Below, piece after piece: positions 15,678 through 22,964 of a DNA stretch of 28,693 bases. Below the pieces are notes generated by a model. It saw nothing but the letters and a program-made list of their open reading frames with translations, was not told the DNA's origin and did not search any database. Position numbers and translations under genes: made by a program. The stretch covers positions 1 to 28,693 of the forward strand of contig JBBSTY010000035.1 of NCBI GenBank assembly GCA_038235385.1, written 5' to 3'. The DNA comes from JBBSTY01 sp038235385. GTDB lineage: Bacteria; Actinomycetota; Acidimicrobiia; Acidimicrobiales; Acidimicrobilacustridaceae. Position 1 is the stretch's first letter; each line of letters begins with the position of its first letter.

Positions 15678-16439
15678 TCAGAGGGGCAGCGTGTTGCGGA
15701 GCACGCCGGTTCCCTCGGCGCGCTCGGCCAGGATCGCCATGAACGCGAGCGTGTCGATCCGGATCGACACGCCGCCCGATCCCGAGGTGAACGAGCCGCC
15801 AGCGGGGCCAGTGAGCTCGAGGGTGAAGGGCTCGTCGAAGTAGCTCGCCCACTCGGCGACGACGTCGGCGATGATCCGTCCGTCGTGCTCGGCGTCGAGC
15901 TCCATCGGCCGTTTCGTGGCGGCGGCGATGTCCATGCGGTGCGCCCACACATCGCGGGTGAATCCCATGTCGAACAGGTACGCCAGTCGTTGGCGTCCGA
16001 CCGGCGAGGGCAGGTTGAGCAGCGGGAGGCGCCTGATGGGCTTGGGGAGCTTGGTTCGGGCGAGGCGGGCCGTCTCGGAGTTGACGTCCCACTCGGCGAT
16101 GAGCTCGTCGGTGCTGAGGTGCTCGCGTTCGCGGACTTGGACCTCGTTCATGCCGTCCCACCAGTACTGGGCCCCGATCTCCTTCTTGACGGGTTGGCCG
16201 GCCCGGACCTGGCGCGCGAACTCGCGCGGCGAGGTCTGACTGGCGGCGGCGCCGACGACGTGTGCGGCCATCGCCCGCACGTCCCAGCGTTCGCAGTCGG
16301 TCGGAGTGGACCAGTCGTCGGGGCCGAGGCTGCGCAGCTGCCCGGCGAACCGGCGGTTCTCGACGGCAGCGATCGCCATGGCTTCGTCGTGGGTGATGCG
16401 ATCGATCCTGGCGACGTCGACAGCGGAGTTGGTCATCAT
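15678..16439 (-). CDS. Maleylpyruvate isomerase-family, mycothiol-dependent (DinB-fold) enzyme
   Basis: This 253-residue protein belongs to the MDMPI/DinB group of four-helix-bundle metal enzymes that use mycothiol in actinobacteria. Recognisable parts are the N-terminal LGPDDWSTPTDCERWDVRAMAAHVVG (here DDWSTPTDCERWDVRAM then AAHVVG), in which the His is a metal ligand, and FTRDVWAHRMDIA, with another His for the metal site. The C-terminal SCP2-like half runs from about residue 180. The substrate cannot be read from sequence; the family includes maleylpyruvate isomerase and many uncharacterised detoxification enzymes. ATG 16439 overlaps the TetR stop as ATGA; ATG 16436 is an alternative. It is co-transcribed with its likely regulator. 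Confidence 0.9.
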   Translation of the reverse strand: MMTNSAVDVARIDRITHDEAMAIAAVENRRFAGQLRSLGPDDWSTPTDCERWDVRAMAAHVVGAAASQTSPREFARQVRAGQPVKKEIGAQYWWDGMNEVQVREREHLSTDELIAEWDVNSETARLARTKLPKPIRRLPLLNLPSPVGRQRLAYLFDMGFTRDVWAHRMDIAAATKRPMELDAEHDGRIIADVVAEWASYFDEPFTLELTGPAGGSFTSGSGGVSIRIDTLAFMAILAERAEGTGVLRNTLPL

Positions 16440-17089
16440 CGGGGAGCCCCTCTCGAAGTGGATCTCTTGGTGGGTGTGGTCGAGGTCGTGGAACTGCGCA
16501 GCCGGGTGACCTCGTCGAGGTACATGTCGACGGTTCGACGCGACAGTCGCACCCAGCGATCTCCGCCAGGGTCGTTCGCGACCTGTTGGTGCGCGAGACC
16601 CGACACGAGAGCCGTGAACAGGTCGATGTCACCGGAGTCGGATACACCGGCGGCGGCAAGGCGCCGCTGGCCGATCGCGTAGAAGTCCTCGGCGACGGCG
16701 TAGGAGTCCGCCGACGGCTCGAAGCCGGGGATCGTGCGTTGGAAGAGCAACTGATGGCGAACGGTGTCCGCGGCGGAGAACCGAGTGATCTCCTCGACGA
16801 GCTCGACGAGCGCCTCGTGCGGATCGTCACCCTCGGAGAGGGCCGTGACGGTCTCGATCAGTTGCCGGTTGCCGTCGGCGAACATCGCGTCGTAGAGCGC
16901 GAGCTTCGAATCGAAGTAGGCGTACAGCGACGGCTGGCGGAGCTCGACCTGGTCGGCCAGATCCCGAAGTGAGATGGCCGCGAGGCCGTCTCGTCGAGCG
17001 AGGGCCCACGCCTCGGCCACGATCCTGTCCCGTTTGGCGAGGTGTCGTTCTCGGCGTCGGTCGGTTGTCGGTGGGGACACAGAGCTCAT
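16436..17089 (-). CDS. TetR-family transcriptional regulator
   Basis: From ATG 17089 the product is 217 residues. The HTH (about 12-60) reads RDRIVAEAWALARRDGL then AAISLRDLADQV and QPSLYAYFDSKLALYDAMF, typical of TetR. The C-terminal TetR_C-like domain contains RHQLLFQRTIPGFEPS, common in actinobacterial regulators of this group. ATG 17089 was preferred over a start near 17206 because GAAGGA lies 5 bases upstream and the longer form would begin inside the operator array. It overlaps the MDMPI gene by four bases and is preceded by three dyads that very probably are its own binding sites. Confidence 0.93.
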   Translation of the reverse strand: MSSVSPPTTDRRRERHLAKRDRIVAEAWALARRDGLAAISLRDLADQVELRQPSLYAYFDSKLALYDAMFADGNRQLIETVTALSEGDDPHEALVELVEEITRFSAADTVRHQLLFQRTIPGFEPSADSYAVAEDFYAIGQRRLAAAGVSDSGDIDLFTALVSGLAHQQVANDPGGDRWVRLSRRTVDMYLDEVTRLRSSTTSTTPTKRSTSRGAPR

Positions 17090-17140
17090 GCGGTCCTTCG
17101 AAGCGGGGATGGGACGGGTCAGCTCACGGCGAGAAGTAGA

Positions 17141-17194
17141 CCTATCATTCATCGAACATCTATCAAGCATAGAAAATCTATCGTCGATAGACAA
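17141..17194 (-). promoter_or_regulatory. Three-operator array over the TetR-MDMPI promoter
   Basis: Three 18-bp units lie head to tail: CCTATCATTCATCGAACA (17141), TCTATCAAGCATAGAAAA (17159) and TCTATCGTCGATAGACAA (17177). Units two and three each begin with a 15-nt dyad, TCTAT-5-ATAGA, and unit one is a degenerate copy. On the minus strand TTGTCT (17194-17189) and TATGCT (17171-17166) are 17 bases apart, so the third dyad overlaps the -35, the second covers the -10 and the first lies at the transcription start. This is a clear autorepression layout. Confidence 0.8.
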
Positions 17195-17297
17195 GTAACG
17201 ATGCAAAATGGTCGAGGAGCGAAGCGGAGTCCGTCCGACCGACGATCAGCTCGAAGGCGCTGGGCAGCGGCGCACCTCGGTGCTTTCGGCGCGTTTG

Positions 17298-17303
17298 TAG
17301 GGT
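17298..17303 (+). promoter_or_regulatory. -10 box for a leaderless phosphatase transcript
   Basis: TAGGGT is followed by six bases and ATG 17310. No ribosome site is present. Confidence 0.5.
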
Positions 17304-17309
17304 GTCGGC

Positions 17310-17840
17310 ATGGACGAGACCCGGATCGTCATCGCGTGCAGCGGATGCGGGACGTTCTGGGACCCCGCGGCCGAACCGGCGGCGTGCACGGACTCGTCCC
17401 ACGAGCATCACCGATTCGAATCGCACCTCCACCGGAGTCGTGTCGTGCTGCCAGACGCCACGGACGTGACCGCGGTGTCCTTCGGCAGCGCCGATCCCTA
17501 CGCCCGGGAGGCGCGCCCCGATTTCGGGCTGTACCTCGACGAGCGGTGGCAGCCGCCGTGGCCCCACGACCACCTGGACTGGCCCGACTTCGGAGTCCCA
17601 GGCGATCCGGTGGTGGTCGTCGCAGCGTTCGAGTCGCTGCTCCAGCGCGCCCGGTCCGGTCAACGCGTCGAGATCGGCTGCTACGGCGGACACGGCCGCA
17701 CCGGCACCGCGCTCGCCGGTCTTGCCATCCTCTGCGGTGCCGCGCCGGACGAAGCCGTCAGCTGGGTGCGAGCCACCTACTGCGAGCGTGCGGTCGAGAC
17801 CGACGAGCAGGAGGCCTTCGCCCGCACGCTCATCCGCTGA
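17310..17840 (+). CDS. Protein tyrosine phosphatase-like protein with N-terminal Cys/His module
   Basis: The 176-residue protein carries the Cys-x5-Arg phosphatase loop at Cys124-Arg130 (GCYGGHGRTG) and a WPD loop, WPDFGVP, with general acid Asp93. This fits a small cysteine-dependent phosphatase, although a substrate cannot be predicted. The N-terminus has Cys10, Cys13, Cys26, His31, His33, His34, His39 and His41 in a pattern (CxxCGxxW, CTDSSHEHH) that looks like a small zinc site. Asp-rich, Pro-rich sequence (YLDERWQPPWPHDHLDW) connects the modules. ATG 17310 sits 6 bases after a -10 box. It is divergent from the TetR-MDMPI operon but has no evident link to it. Confidence 0.8.
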   Translation: MDETRIVIACSGCGTFWDPAAEPAACTDSSHEHHRFESHLHRSRVVLPDATDVTAVSFGSADPYAREARPDFGLYLDERWQPPWPHDHLDWPDFGVPGDPVVVVAAFESLLQRARSGQRVEIGCYGGHGRTGTALAGLAILCGAAPDEAVSWVRATYCERAVETDEQEAFARTLIR

Positions 17841-18043
17841 CGCGCAGCGCACAGGCGCGAGTCGTTCGTCGTTGGCCCGGGCGGTATCCCACTCGGTCGC
17901 GATCCCGGGCCTGCGGGACCCATCGCGTCGCTGTCGGGTCGCTCGATCGGGTCGAGAACGGGGTCGGCAACTTCTCGTCGATGCGCGACAGTGGGGGACG
18001 CAGCCGGGGCTGCGCCGGTTGTCCGTGTCTCGAAGGGGGACCC
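17841..18043 (+). other. Leader region of the diiron-protein gene with a hairpin
   Basis: CGCAGC (17999-18004) and GCTGCG (18009-18014) pair around CGGG about 20 bases upstream of the ribosome site. No gene is seen in this stretch, and no clear promoter is identified. Confidence 0.3.
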
Positions 18044-19123
18044 ATGACGACGACGAAGGTGTACCAGCTCCCGGTGGAGAAGACGGGGTGGCAGACGGCC
18101 GACAAGTCTGGCACCGCCACCTTCACCTGGGACTACGACGACGGTCGCGAGAAGCTCATCAACCTGTACGACAAGGGCAAGCGCAAGCAGTGGGACGCCG
18201 CTGAGCGGATCGACTGGAACCACCAGCCCGACCTCGACAACCCGCTGCTGCTGCCCGACGAGCTCGTCCCGATCTTCGGTTCACCCGTGTGGGACAAGCT
18301 CACCGAGAAGGAACGAGGCAATGTGCGCCGCCACGTGGTCGCCTGGCAGTTCAGCCAGTTCCTCCATGGTGAGCAGGGTGCCTTGATCTGCACCGCCAAG
18401 ATCGTGCAGACCGTCCCCGACATCGACTCGAAGTACTACGCGGCGACGCAAGTCATGGACGAGGCTCGTCACGTCGAGACGTACTCCCGCTACCTCGACA
18501 AGATCGAGACCGCGTACCCGATCAACCCGAACCTGCGCTCGTTGCTCGACGACGTGCTCAGCGACTCCCGGTGGGACATGACCTACCTCGGCATGCAGAT
18601 CCTGATCGAGGGGTTGGCGCTCGCTGCGTTCGGCCTCATCCGCAACACCGCCGGCGATCCACTCGGCAAGGCGGTCAACGCGTACGTGATGCAGGACGAG
18701 GCCCGCCACGTGATGTTCGGCCGGCTCGCGCTGCGCGACTACTACCCGCAGCTCACGCAGGCCGAGCGCGACGAGCGGGAGGAGTTCTGCGCGGACGCCT
18801 GCTACCGGATGCGCGACCGCTTCCTCGGGGAGGAGCTCTGGCAGTGCCTCGGCTACGACCCCGACGACTGCATCGAGTACGTCGAGCACAGCGAGACGCA
18901 GCGCATCTTCCGCAGCCTGCTGTTCACCCGCATCGTGCCGACGCTCAAGGACGTCGGCCTCTGGGGTCCCAAGATGCGAGAGACCTTCGCCGACATGGGG
19001 GTGATCGGCTACGAGAGCACCGATCTCGACGCGGTGATGGCCGAGGACGAGGCGGTCGCCGAGGGCATCGACCTCGAACGGCACGACCTCACCGACGCGA
19101 TCGCTCTCGGCGGCGGGAGCTGA
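18044..19123 (+). CDS. Ferritin-like diiron protein (AurF/R2-like)
   Basis: This 359-residue protein has two repeats of the diiron four-helix motif: Glu110 (LHGEQGAL) with Glu140-x2-His143 (DEARHVETY), then Glu189 (LIEGLALAA) with Glu219-x2-His222 (DEARHVMFG). All six expected ligands are present. Members of this group, related to AurF N-oxygenases and R2-like oxidases, use O2 and two metal ions to oxidise substrates; the reaction here is unknown. No Tyr is placed as in NrdB, so a ribonucleotide-reductase role is unlikely. ATG 18044 has AAGGGGGA upstream. It stands alone between a phosphatase and a glycosidase. Similar single-gene proteins are common in actinobacteria. Confidence 0.85.
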   Translation: MTTTKVYQLPVEKTGWQTADKSGTATFTWDYDDGREKLINLYDKGKRKQWDAAERIDWNHQPDLDNPLLLPDELVPIFGSPVWDKLTEKERGNVRRHVVAWQFSQFLHGEQGALICTAKIVQTVPDIDSKYYAATQVMDEARHVETYSRYLDKIETAYPINPNLRSLLDDVLSDSRWDMTYLGMQILIEGLALAAFGLIRNTAGDPLGKAVNAYVMQDEARHVMFGRLALRDYYPQLTQAERDEREEFCADACYRMRDRFLGEELWQCLGYDPDDCIEYVEHSETQRIFRSLLFTRIVPTLKDVGLWGPKMRETFADMGVIGYESTDLDAVMAEDEAVAEGIDLERHDLTDAIALGGGS

Positions 19124-19125
19124 CC

Positions 19126-19147
19126 CGCGCCGGGCCGGATGGGCGCG
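19126..19147 (+). terminator. Possible hairpin after the diiron-protein gene
   Basis: CGCGCC (19126-19131) and GGCGCG (19142-19147) pair around a 10-base loop three bases past the stop. There is no T-tract. The remaining bases to 19377 contain no supported gene. Confidence 0.3.
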
Positions 19148-19377
19148 ATGGCTGGTGCCGCCGAACGGAGCGGGCGCGTCGTAGGCGAAGCTCACCGGTG
19201 TCTCGCCCCCCGGGCGGCGGTCCGTCGATTCGTGGGGCGCACGCCGTCGACCCAGTCGGACGGTCCTGGACCTCGACGTGGGGCTCCTTCCAGACGCGGA
19301 GGCGCACGGTGGATGGTTCCACGTCGCGGGTTCGAGGGTGGGCCCGCACCCGTCCGACCGACGCCACAGCGGATCGC

Positions 19378-19383
19378 TAGGCT
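19378..19383 (+). promoter_or_regulatory. -10 box for a leaderless GH5 transcript
   Basis: TAGGCT is followed by eight bases and ATG 19392; no ribosome site is seen. Confidence 0.45.
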
Positions 19384-19391
19384 CCGTCGCC

Positions 19392-21077
19392 ATGCGTGCC
19401 CGATCTCTTGCCGTTGTCGCGATCAGTGCGATCCTCCTCGTGTCCGTGTCGTCGGCGGGGGCGGTCACGTCGCCGCCGGTCGACCAGTCGGACTTCGGCC
19501 CGGTCGCCGACTGGAGCACCGTCACCGGCACCGACGGCAGGGTGTACTTCGCCGATCAACACGGTCGAGCGCTGCAGCTCCACGGGTTCAACGCCAAGAC
19601 GAGGGACCCGTCCGGCACCCTCACCGACGCCATCTTGGATCAGGTCACCGAGCGCGGGCTCGACCACTACCGCATGACGATCTACTGGCAGTTGATCGAG
19701 CCCACCCAGGGCAACTACGACGAGGCCTACCTCGACAACATCGTGACCGCAGTCAACCGCAGCGCCGCACACGGGGTCCGGGTGATCCTCGACATGCACC
19801 AGGACCTGTACGGCGAGGCGTTCGGCTCCACCGGTGCTCCGAGCTGGGCCACGCGGGTCGATCCGGGGACACCGCCCTTCGTCGACGACGACAGCTCGTG
19901 GCTGATCAAGCACCTGCAGCCCGCCGTCCAGTCGGCGTTCGACCACCTCTACAACGATGCCGACCTCCGCCAGGCCCAGAGCGATGCGTGGATGCAGGTG
20001 GTCAACCGCGTGAAGGACCTCCCGGGCGTTCTCGGCTACGACCTCATGAACGAACCGTTCGGGAAGATCTTCCCCGGGCTCCCGGGCGAAACGCTGTACG
20101 ACACGATCGCCCGGATCGAGCAGACGCAGCTCACCCCCATGTACCAGCGGCTGACGGATGCGATCTCGGCCGTCGACCCCGATCATTGGGTGTTCATCGA
20201 ACCGCCGAACGTCGCGTCGCTCGGCGTGTCCACCTCGCTCGGTCGGGTGGACGGGCCGAAGGTCGCGTTCTACCCGCACATGTACGACCCGTCGCTCGAG
20301 TTCTCCACGTACGACCCGAACGTCACCTACACGTACGACCCGGAGTTCTTCCAGAAGTGGGCGGACGCGATCGCCGGCTACGTCGACGAGAACCCGATGC
20401 CGATGCTCGTCGGCGAATGGGGCGTCGCCGTCCCCGAGGCCCCGATCTTCGGTGAGTTCGTCCGGCAGTCGCTGGCCACGATGGACGAGGTCGCATCGGG
20501 CTGGTCGCACTTCAGCTACTGCAACGGCAGCGGCTACTGCCCGGTCGACGACGCGGGCAACGATCGACCCAACATCGGCCAGATCTTCGAGCCCTACGCC
20601 CGGGCGATCGCCGGTGCACCGACGTCGAGCACGTACGACTTCACGACGCGGGCCCTCTCGGTGACCTACCACGACAACGCCGCGACCGGCGCGACGGAGA
20701 TCTTCATCCCCGCGTCGCGTTCGTATCCCGAGGGGTGGATCGTCACCTCCACCGACAGCCCCACCTCGTGGTCGTCGACCTTCGACGCCGCCACGGGTGT
20801 GCTGTCGGTCTCCCTGCCCGACACCGCCGGGGATCACCGGATCTGCGTGGTTCCCGTCGGGACCGTGGTCGAGGGCTGTGGGTCGCCAGCCGTGGCGCCG
20901 CCGGTCACGACGACGCCGACATCACCGGACACGACGGCGATGGTGCCGGGCGCGAGCTCGACGGTTCCGGCCAGCCCACCCGTGCCGGTCGCACCGATCG
21001 ACGCGGGCCTGTCGCCGTCGAGGCCGGCGGCCAGCCGGGCGACGCCCGTCGTCGCCCAGCCGACCTACACCGGCTGA
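19392..21077 (+). CDS. Secreted GH5 glycosidase, endoglycosylceramidase-like
   Basis: The 561-residue precursor begins with a signal peptide (residues 1-24, cleavage after AGA). The TIM-barrel contains VILDMHQDLYGEAFG and GAPSWAT, a pairing typical of endoglycoceramidase-type GH5. The acid/base is Glu221 in YDLMNEPFG and the nucleophile is Glu342 in LVGEWGV. A beta-rich C-terminal domain (about 410-490) follows, as in endoglycoceramidases, then a Pro/Thr/Ser-rich tail (about 500-561) without a sortase motif. The enzyme would release a glycan from a glycolipid outside the cell; beta-glucosidase or cellulase activity cannot be excluded. ATG 19392 is chosen because the signal peptide starts there. 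An upstream in-frame start at 19278 would hide it. Confidence 0.9.
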   Translation: MRARSLAVVAISAILLVSVSSAGAVTSPPVDQSDFGPVADWSTVTGTDGRVYFADQHGRALQLHGFNAKTRDPSGTLTDAILDQVTERGLDHYRMTIYWQLIEPTQGNYDEAYLDNIVTAVNRSAAHGVRVILDMHQDLYGEAFGSTGAPSWATRVDPGTPPFVDDDSSWLIKHLQPAVQSAFDHLYNDADLRQAQSDAWMQVVNRVKDLPGVLGYDLMNEPFGKIFPGLPGETLYDTIARIEQTQLTPMYQRLTDAISAVDPDHWVFIEPPNVASLGVSTSLGRVDGPKVAFYPHMYDPSLEFSTYDPNVTYTYDPEFFQKWADAIAGYVDENPMPMLVGEWGVAVPEAPIFGEFVRQSLATMDEVASGWSHFSYCNGSGYCPVDDAGNDRPNIGQIFEPYARAIAGAPTSSTYDFTTRALSVTYHDNAATGATEIFIPASRSYPEGWIVTSTDSPTSWSSTFDAATGVLSVSLPDTAGDHRICVVPVGTVVEGCGSPAVAPPVTTTPTSPDTTAMVPGASSTVPASPPVPVAPIDAGLSPSRPAASRATPVVAQPTYTG

Positions 21078-21221
21078 TCCAGCCGAGGCGGGGCGTCGAC
21101 CATCGCCGAGGGTCCGGCCCACGATCCGTGCAACGTCACATGTAGCGACTCCACCGCCGCGTCGCTCGTGATCGCACCACCCGCACGCCGCAGGCGGCAG
21201 TACCCGGCGGCCTGGGTTGCT

Positions 21222-21977
21222 TCAGAGCAGGCCGCGTGAGGCTCCGCCGTCGACGGGCATCCCGACGCCGGTCACGAAGCGCGCGTGCACGCTGCAGAGG
21301 AACGCCACCACGGCCCCGAAGTCACCCGGGTCACCGAGCTCCGCGCACGGTATGTCGGCTCGCAGGTCGGCCAGGTCCTGGGCGCTCAGGTGTCCGAGCC
21401 GGTCGGTGACGTGCACGCCCGGTTGCACCGAGTTCACCGTCACGCCGTCCGGCGCGACCTCGGTCGCCAGAACCTTGAGGAACCCGGTCACGCCGGCGCG
21501 GGCCGTGGACGACGCCACGAGCCGGCCGATGGGCTGACGCGCCCCGATGGACGTGATGGCCACCACCCGACCCCAGCCGGCCGCCTGCATGATCGGGACC
21601 GCCTGCTGGCACATGGCGACGGTGCTCAGCAGGTTGAGGTCGAGCGCGGCCTGATAGGCCTCGAGGCGGGTGGTGGCGAACGTGCCGGGCGGGGGCCCAC
21701 CGGCGTTGGCCACCAGGATGTCCACGCCGCCCAGCCGGTCGGCCGCCTCGTCCACCAGGGCTGCGGCGCCTGCGGGCGACGAGACGTCGGCCCGGACGGT
21801 CACGACGTCAGCGCCCCCGTCGCGCATGGCTCGCCCGGCGGCGGCGAGGCGGTCCGGGTCACGGCCGCTGATCGCCACCCGTACGCCATCGCGGGCCAGG
21901 GCTCGCGCCGCCGCCAGCCCGAGACCGGCCGACGATCCGGCCACCACCGCCCGTTTGCCCTCGATGCCCAGATCCAT
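21222..21977 (-). CDS. SDR-family oxidoreductase with non-canonical catalytic residues
   Basis: This 251-residue protein has the SDR cofactor motif (VVAGSSAGLGLAAARAL), ADVSS, the NAGG strand (LVANAGGPPPG) and the DLNLLSTVAMCQ helix. The active-site Ser is present in VAITSIGARQP, but the usual YxxxK is replaced by LVASSTARAGV, so Tyr and Lys are lost. A subgroup of FabG-like proteins shows this LVxSxxxR pattern, and its chemistry is uncertain. The C-terminus GVGMPVDGGASRGLL is normal. ATG 21977 was chosen because GGAGG lies 8 bases upstream and the Rossmann strand begins at once; an upstream ATG at 22064 would add 29 unrelated residues. It is not in an operon here. Confidence 0.92.
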   Translation of the reverse strand: MDLGIEGKRAVVAGSSAGLGLAAARALARDGVRVAISGRDPDRLAAAGRAMRDGGADVVTVRADVSSPAGAAALVDEAADRLGGVDILVANAGGPPPGTFATTRLEAYQAALDLNLLSTVAMCQQAVPIMQAAGWGRVVAITSIGARQPIGRLVASSTARAGVTGFLKVLATEVAPDGVTVNSVQPGVHVTDRLGHLSAQDLADLRADIPCAELGDPGDFGAVVAFLCSVHARFVTGVGMPVDGGASRGLL

Positions 21978-22092
21978 GTCGTCGACCTCCTCGGCGTCGA
22001 TCTTCTCACCCGTCGCTCGACGGTCGCCGTCATCGACCGTCCAGACGAGGCAGCCGACGGGCATCGCCGTCGAACGTCGCGGCCAGGGCGGC

Positions 22093-22212
22093 GTCTACGT
22101 CGAGCGGGTTGCGCTCGGGAAGGCACGAGCGATCGCCGCCGCGCAGCCCGGCGCGGTGGTCGTCGCGGCGGACACGACGGTCGTGCGTGACGGCCAGATC
22201 CTCGCCAACCCA
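22093..22212 (+). pseudogene. Maf nucleotide pyrophosphatase fragment
   Basis: The frame encodes VYVERVALGKARAIAAAQPG then AVVVAADTTVVRDGQILANP. This is the strongly conserved Maf segment in which a YVxRLAxxKA helix leads to AADTVVxxDGxILGKP. The normal start (xxILASxSPRR) and the C-terminal two thirds are missing; upstream codons overlap the SDR promoter region and downstream codons show no match. Only about 40 residues remain, so it is a relic. Maf proteins hydrolyse modified nucleoside triphosphates. Confidence 0.75.
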
Positions 22213-22332
22213 CCGATGCGTCGCCGAAGTCGGACTCGAGCGACTGGTCCCCGCCGGTCGGGGCCGACCGGGAGCGATGCGGACGGGGGGTCGAGACAGC
22301 CTCGGGTCCTGCGTCGAGCGGAACCGTATAGG

Positions 22333-22378
22333 GTGATGACATCACGAGGTGATAGTATGATGAAAGTATCAGATACTT
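22333..22378 (+). promoter_or_regulatory. Two perfect palindromes upstream of arsR-sulP
   Basis: GTGATGACATCAC (22333-22345) and AAGTATCAGATACTT (22364-22378) are perfect odd-length dyads in an AT-rich patch; their centres are 32 bp apart. TAGTAT (22353-22358) between them could be a -10 box, but no -35 is clear. They are good candidates for operators of the ArsR protein about 215 bases downstream. Confidence 0.55.
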
Positions 22379-22413
22379 GCCGCGGGGGCGGACCCGGTCC
22401 GGCTGCACGACGA

Positions 22414-22430
22414 GCCCCCTTGCTGGGGGC
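22414..22430 (+). promoter_or_regulatory. Strong leader hairpin
   Basis: GCCCCC and GGGGGC pair around TTGCT. It lies in the presumed leader between the palindromes and the ArsR start and might pause or terminate transcription; there is no T-tract. Confidence 0.4.
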
Positions 22431-22490
22431 CCGCCAGCGGAGAAGGAAAGCCGTCCGTTCGCCCCACCCGCGTTCGACTCCACTCCACAC

Positions 22491-22523
22491 CGACTCCACA
22501 CCGACTCCACACCGACTCCACAC
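22491..22523 (+). repeat. 11-bp tandem repeat, three perfect copies
   Basis: CGACTCCACAC is repeated at 22491, 22502 and 22513, with a degenerate copy from 22475 and a partial one after. The unit is not a multiple of three and lies in the arsR leader. It is probably slippage-prone and non-coding. Confidence 0.9.
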
Positions 22524-22592
22524 CACACCACTCGGCGCGCCTTCGTCTCGCCGACCGATCCTCGAGCACCTACTCGACGGAAGGAATGCGCT

Positions 22593-22964
22593 GTGTCCGC
22601 CCGCAAGGAGGCCATCGAGGCCGATCTGAACCGGCCGCTGAACGAGATCAAGGCCGACCTGTTCAAGGCCCTGGGTCACCCGGCTCGGGTGCGCGCGCTC
22701 GAGGTCCTGACCGAGGGCGAGCGCACCGTGGGCGACCTGCAGCCGCTTGTCGGGATCGAGTCGTCGCACCTCTCCCAGCAGCTCGGGATCCTGCGCCGTG
22801 CCGGGCTGGTCTCGACGCGCAAGGACGGCTCGTCGGTCTTCTACGCGCTCCGAGACCCGCTCGTCGCTGAGCTGCTGGCCATCGCCAAGAAGCTCCTGTT
22901 GGTGGGACTGACCGAAACCCGCGATCTGCTCGACGGTCTCACCGCCGAGCTCCACGAGCGATGA
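22593..22964 (+). CDS. ArsR-family winged-helix regulator
   Basis: This 123-residue protein has the ArsR fold: LFKALGHPARVRALEVL, then TVGDLQPLVGIESSHLSQQL as the recognition region and the wing GLVSTRKDGSSVFYALRD. There are no Cys residues and no clear metal-site His cluster, so it probably does not sense a soft metal. GTG 22593 has AAGGA 8 bases upstream and places the HTH normally. Its stop overlaps the sulP start as ATGA, so the pair is co-expressed and the regulator probably controls anion uptake. ArsR-SulP pairs are common in actinobacteria. Confidence 0.93.
   Translation: MSARKEAIEADLNRPLNEIKADLFKALGHPARVRALEVLTEGERTVGDLQPLVGIESSHLSQQLGILRRAGLVSTRKDGSSVFYALRDPLVAELLAIAKKLLLVGLTETRDLLDGLTAELHER

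Noticed and set aside
18044..19123. Second ribonucleotide reductase beta subunit
   Set aside because: It shares diiron ligands, but the radical tyrosine spacing and NrdB-specific sequences are missing; the pattern is AurF/R2-like oxidase.
22491..22523. Tandem repeat considered as a CRISPR array
   Set aside because: The 11-bp units are contiguous with no spacers and no cas genes nearby.
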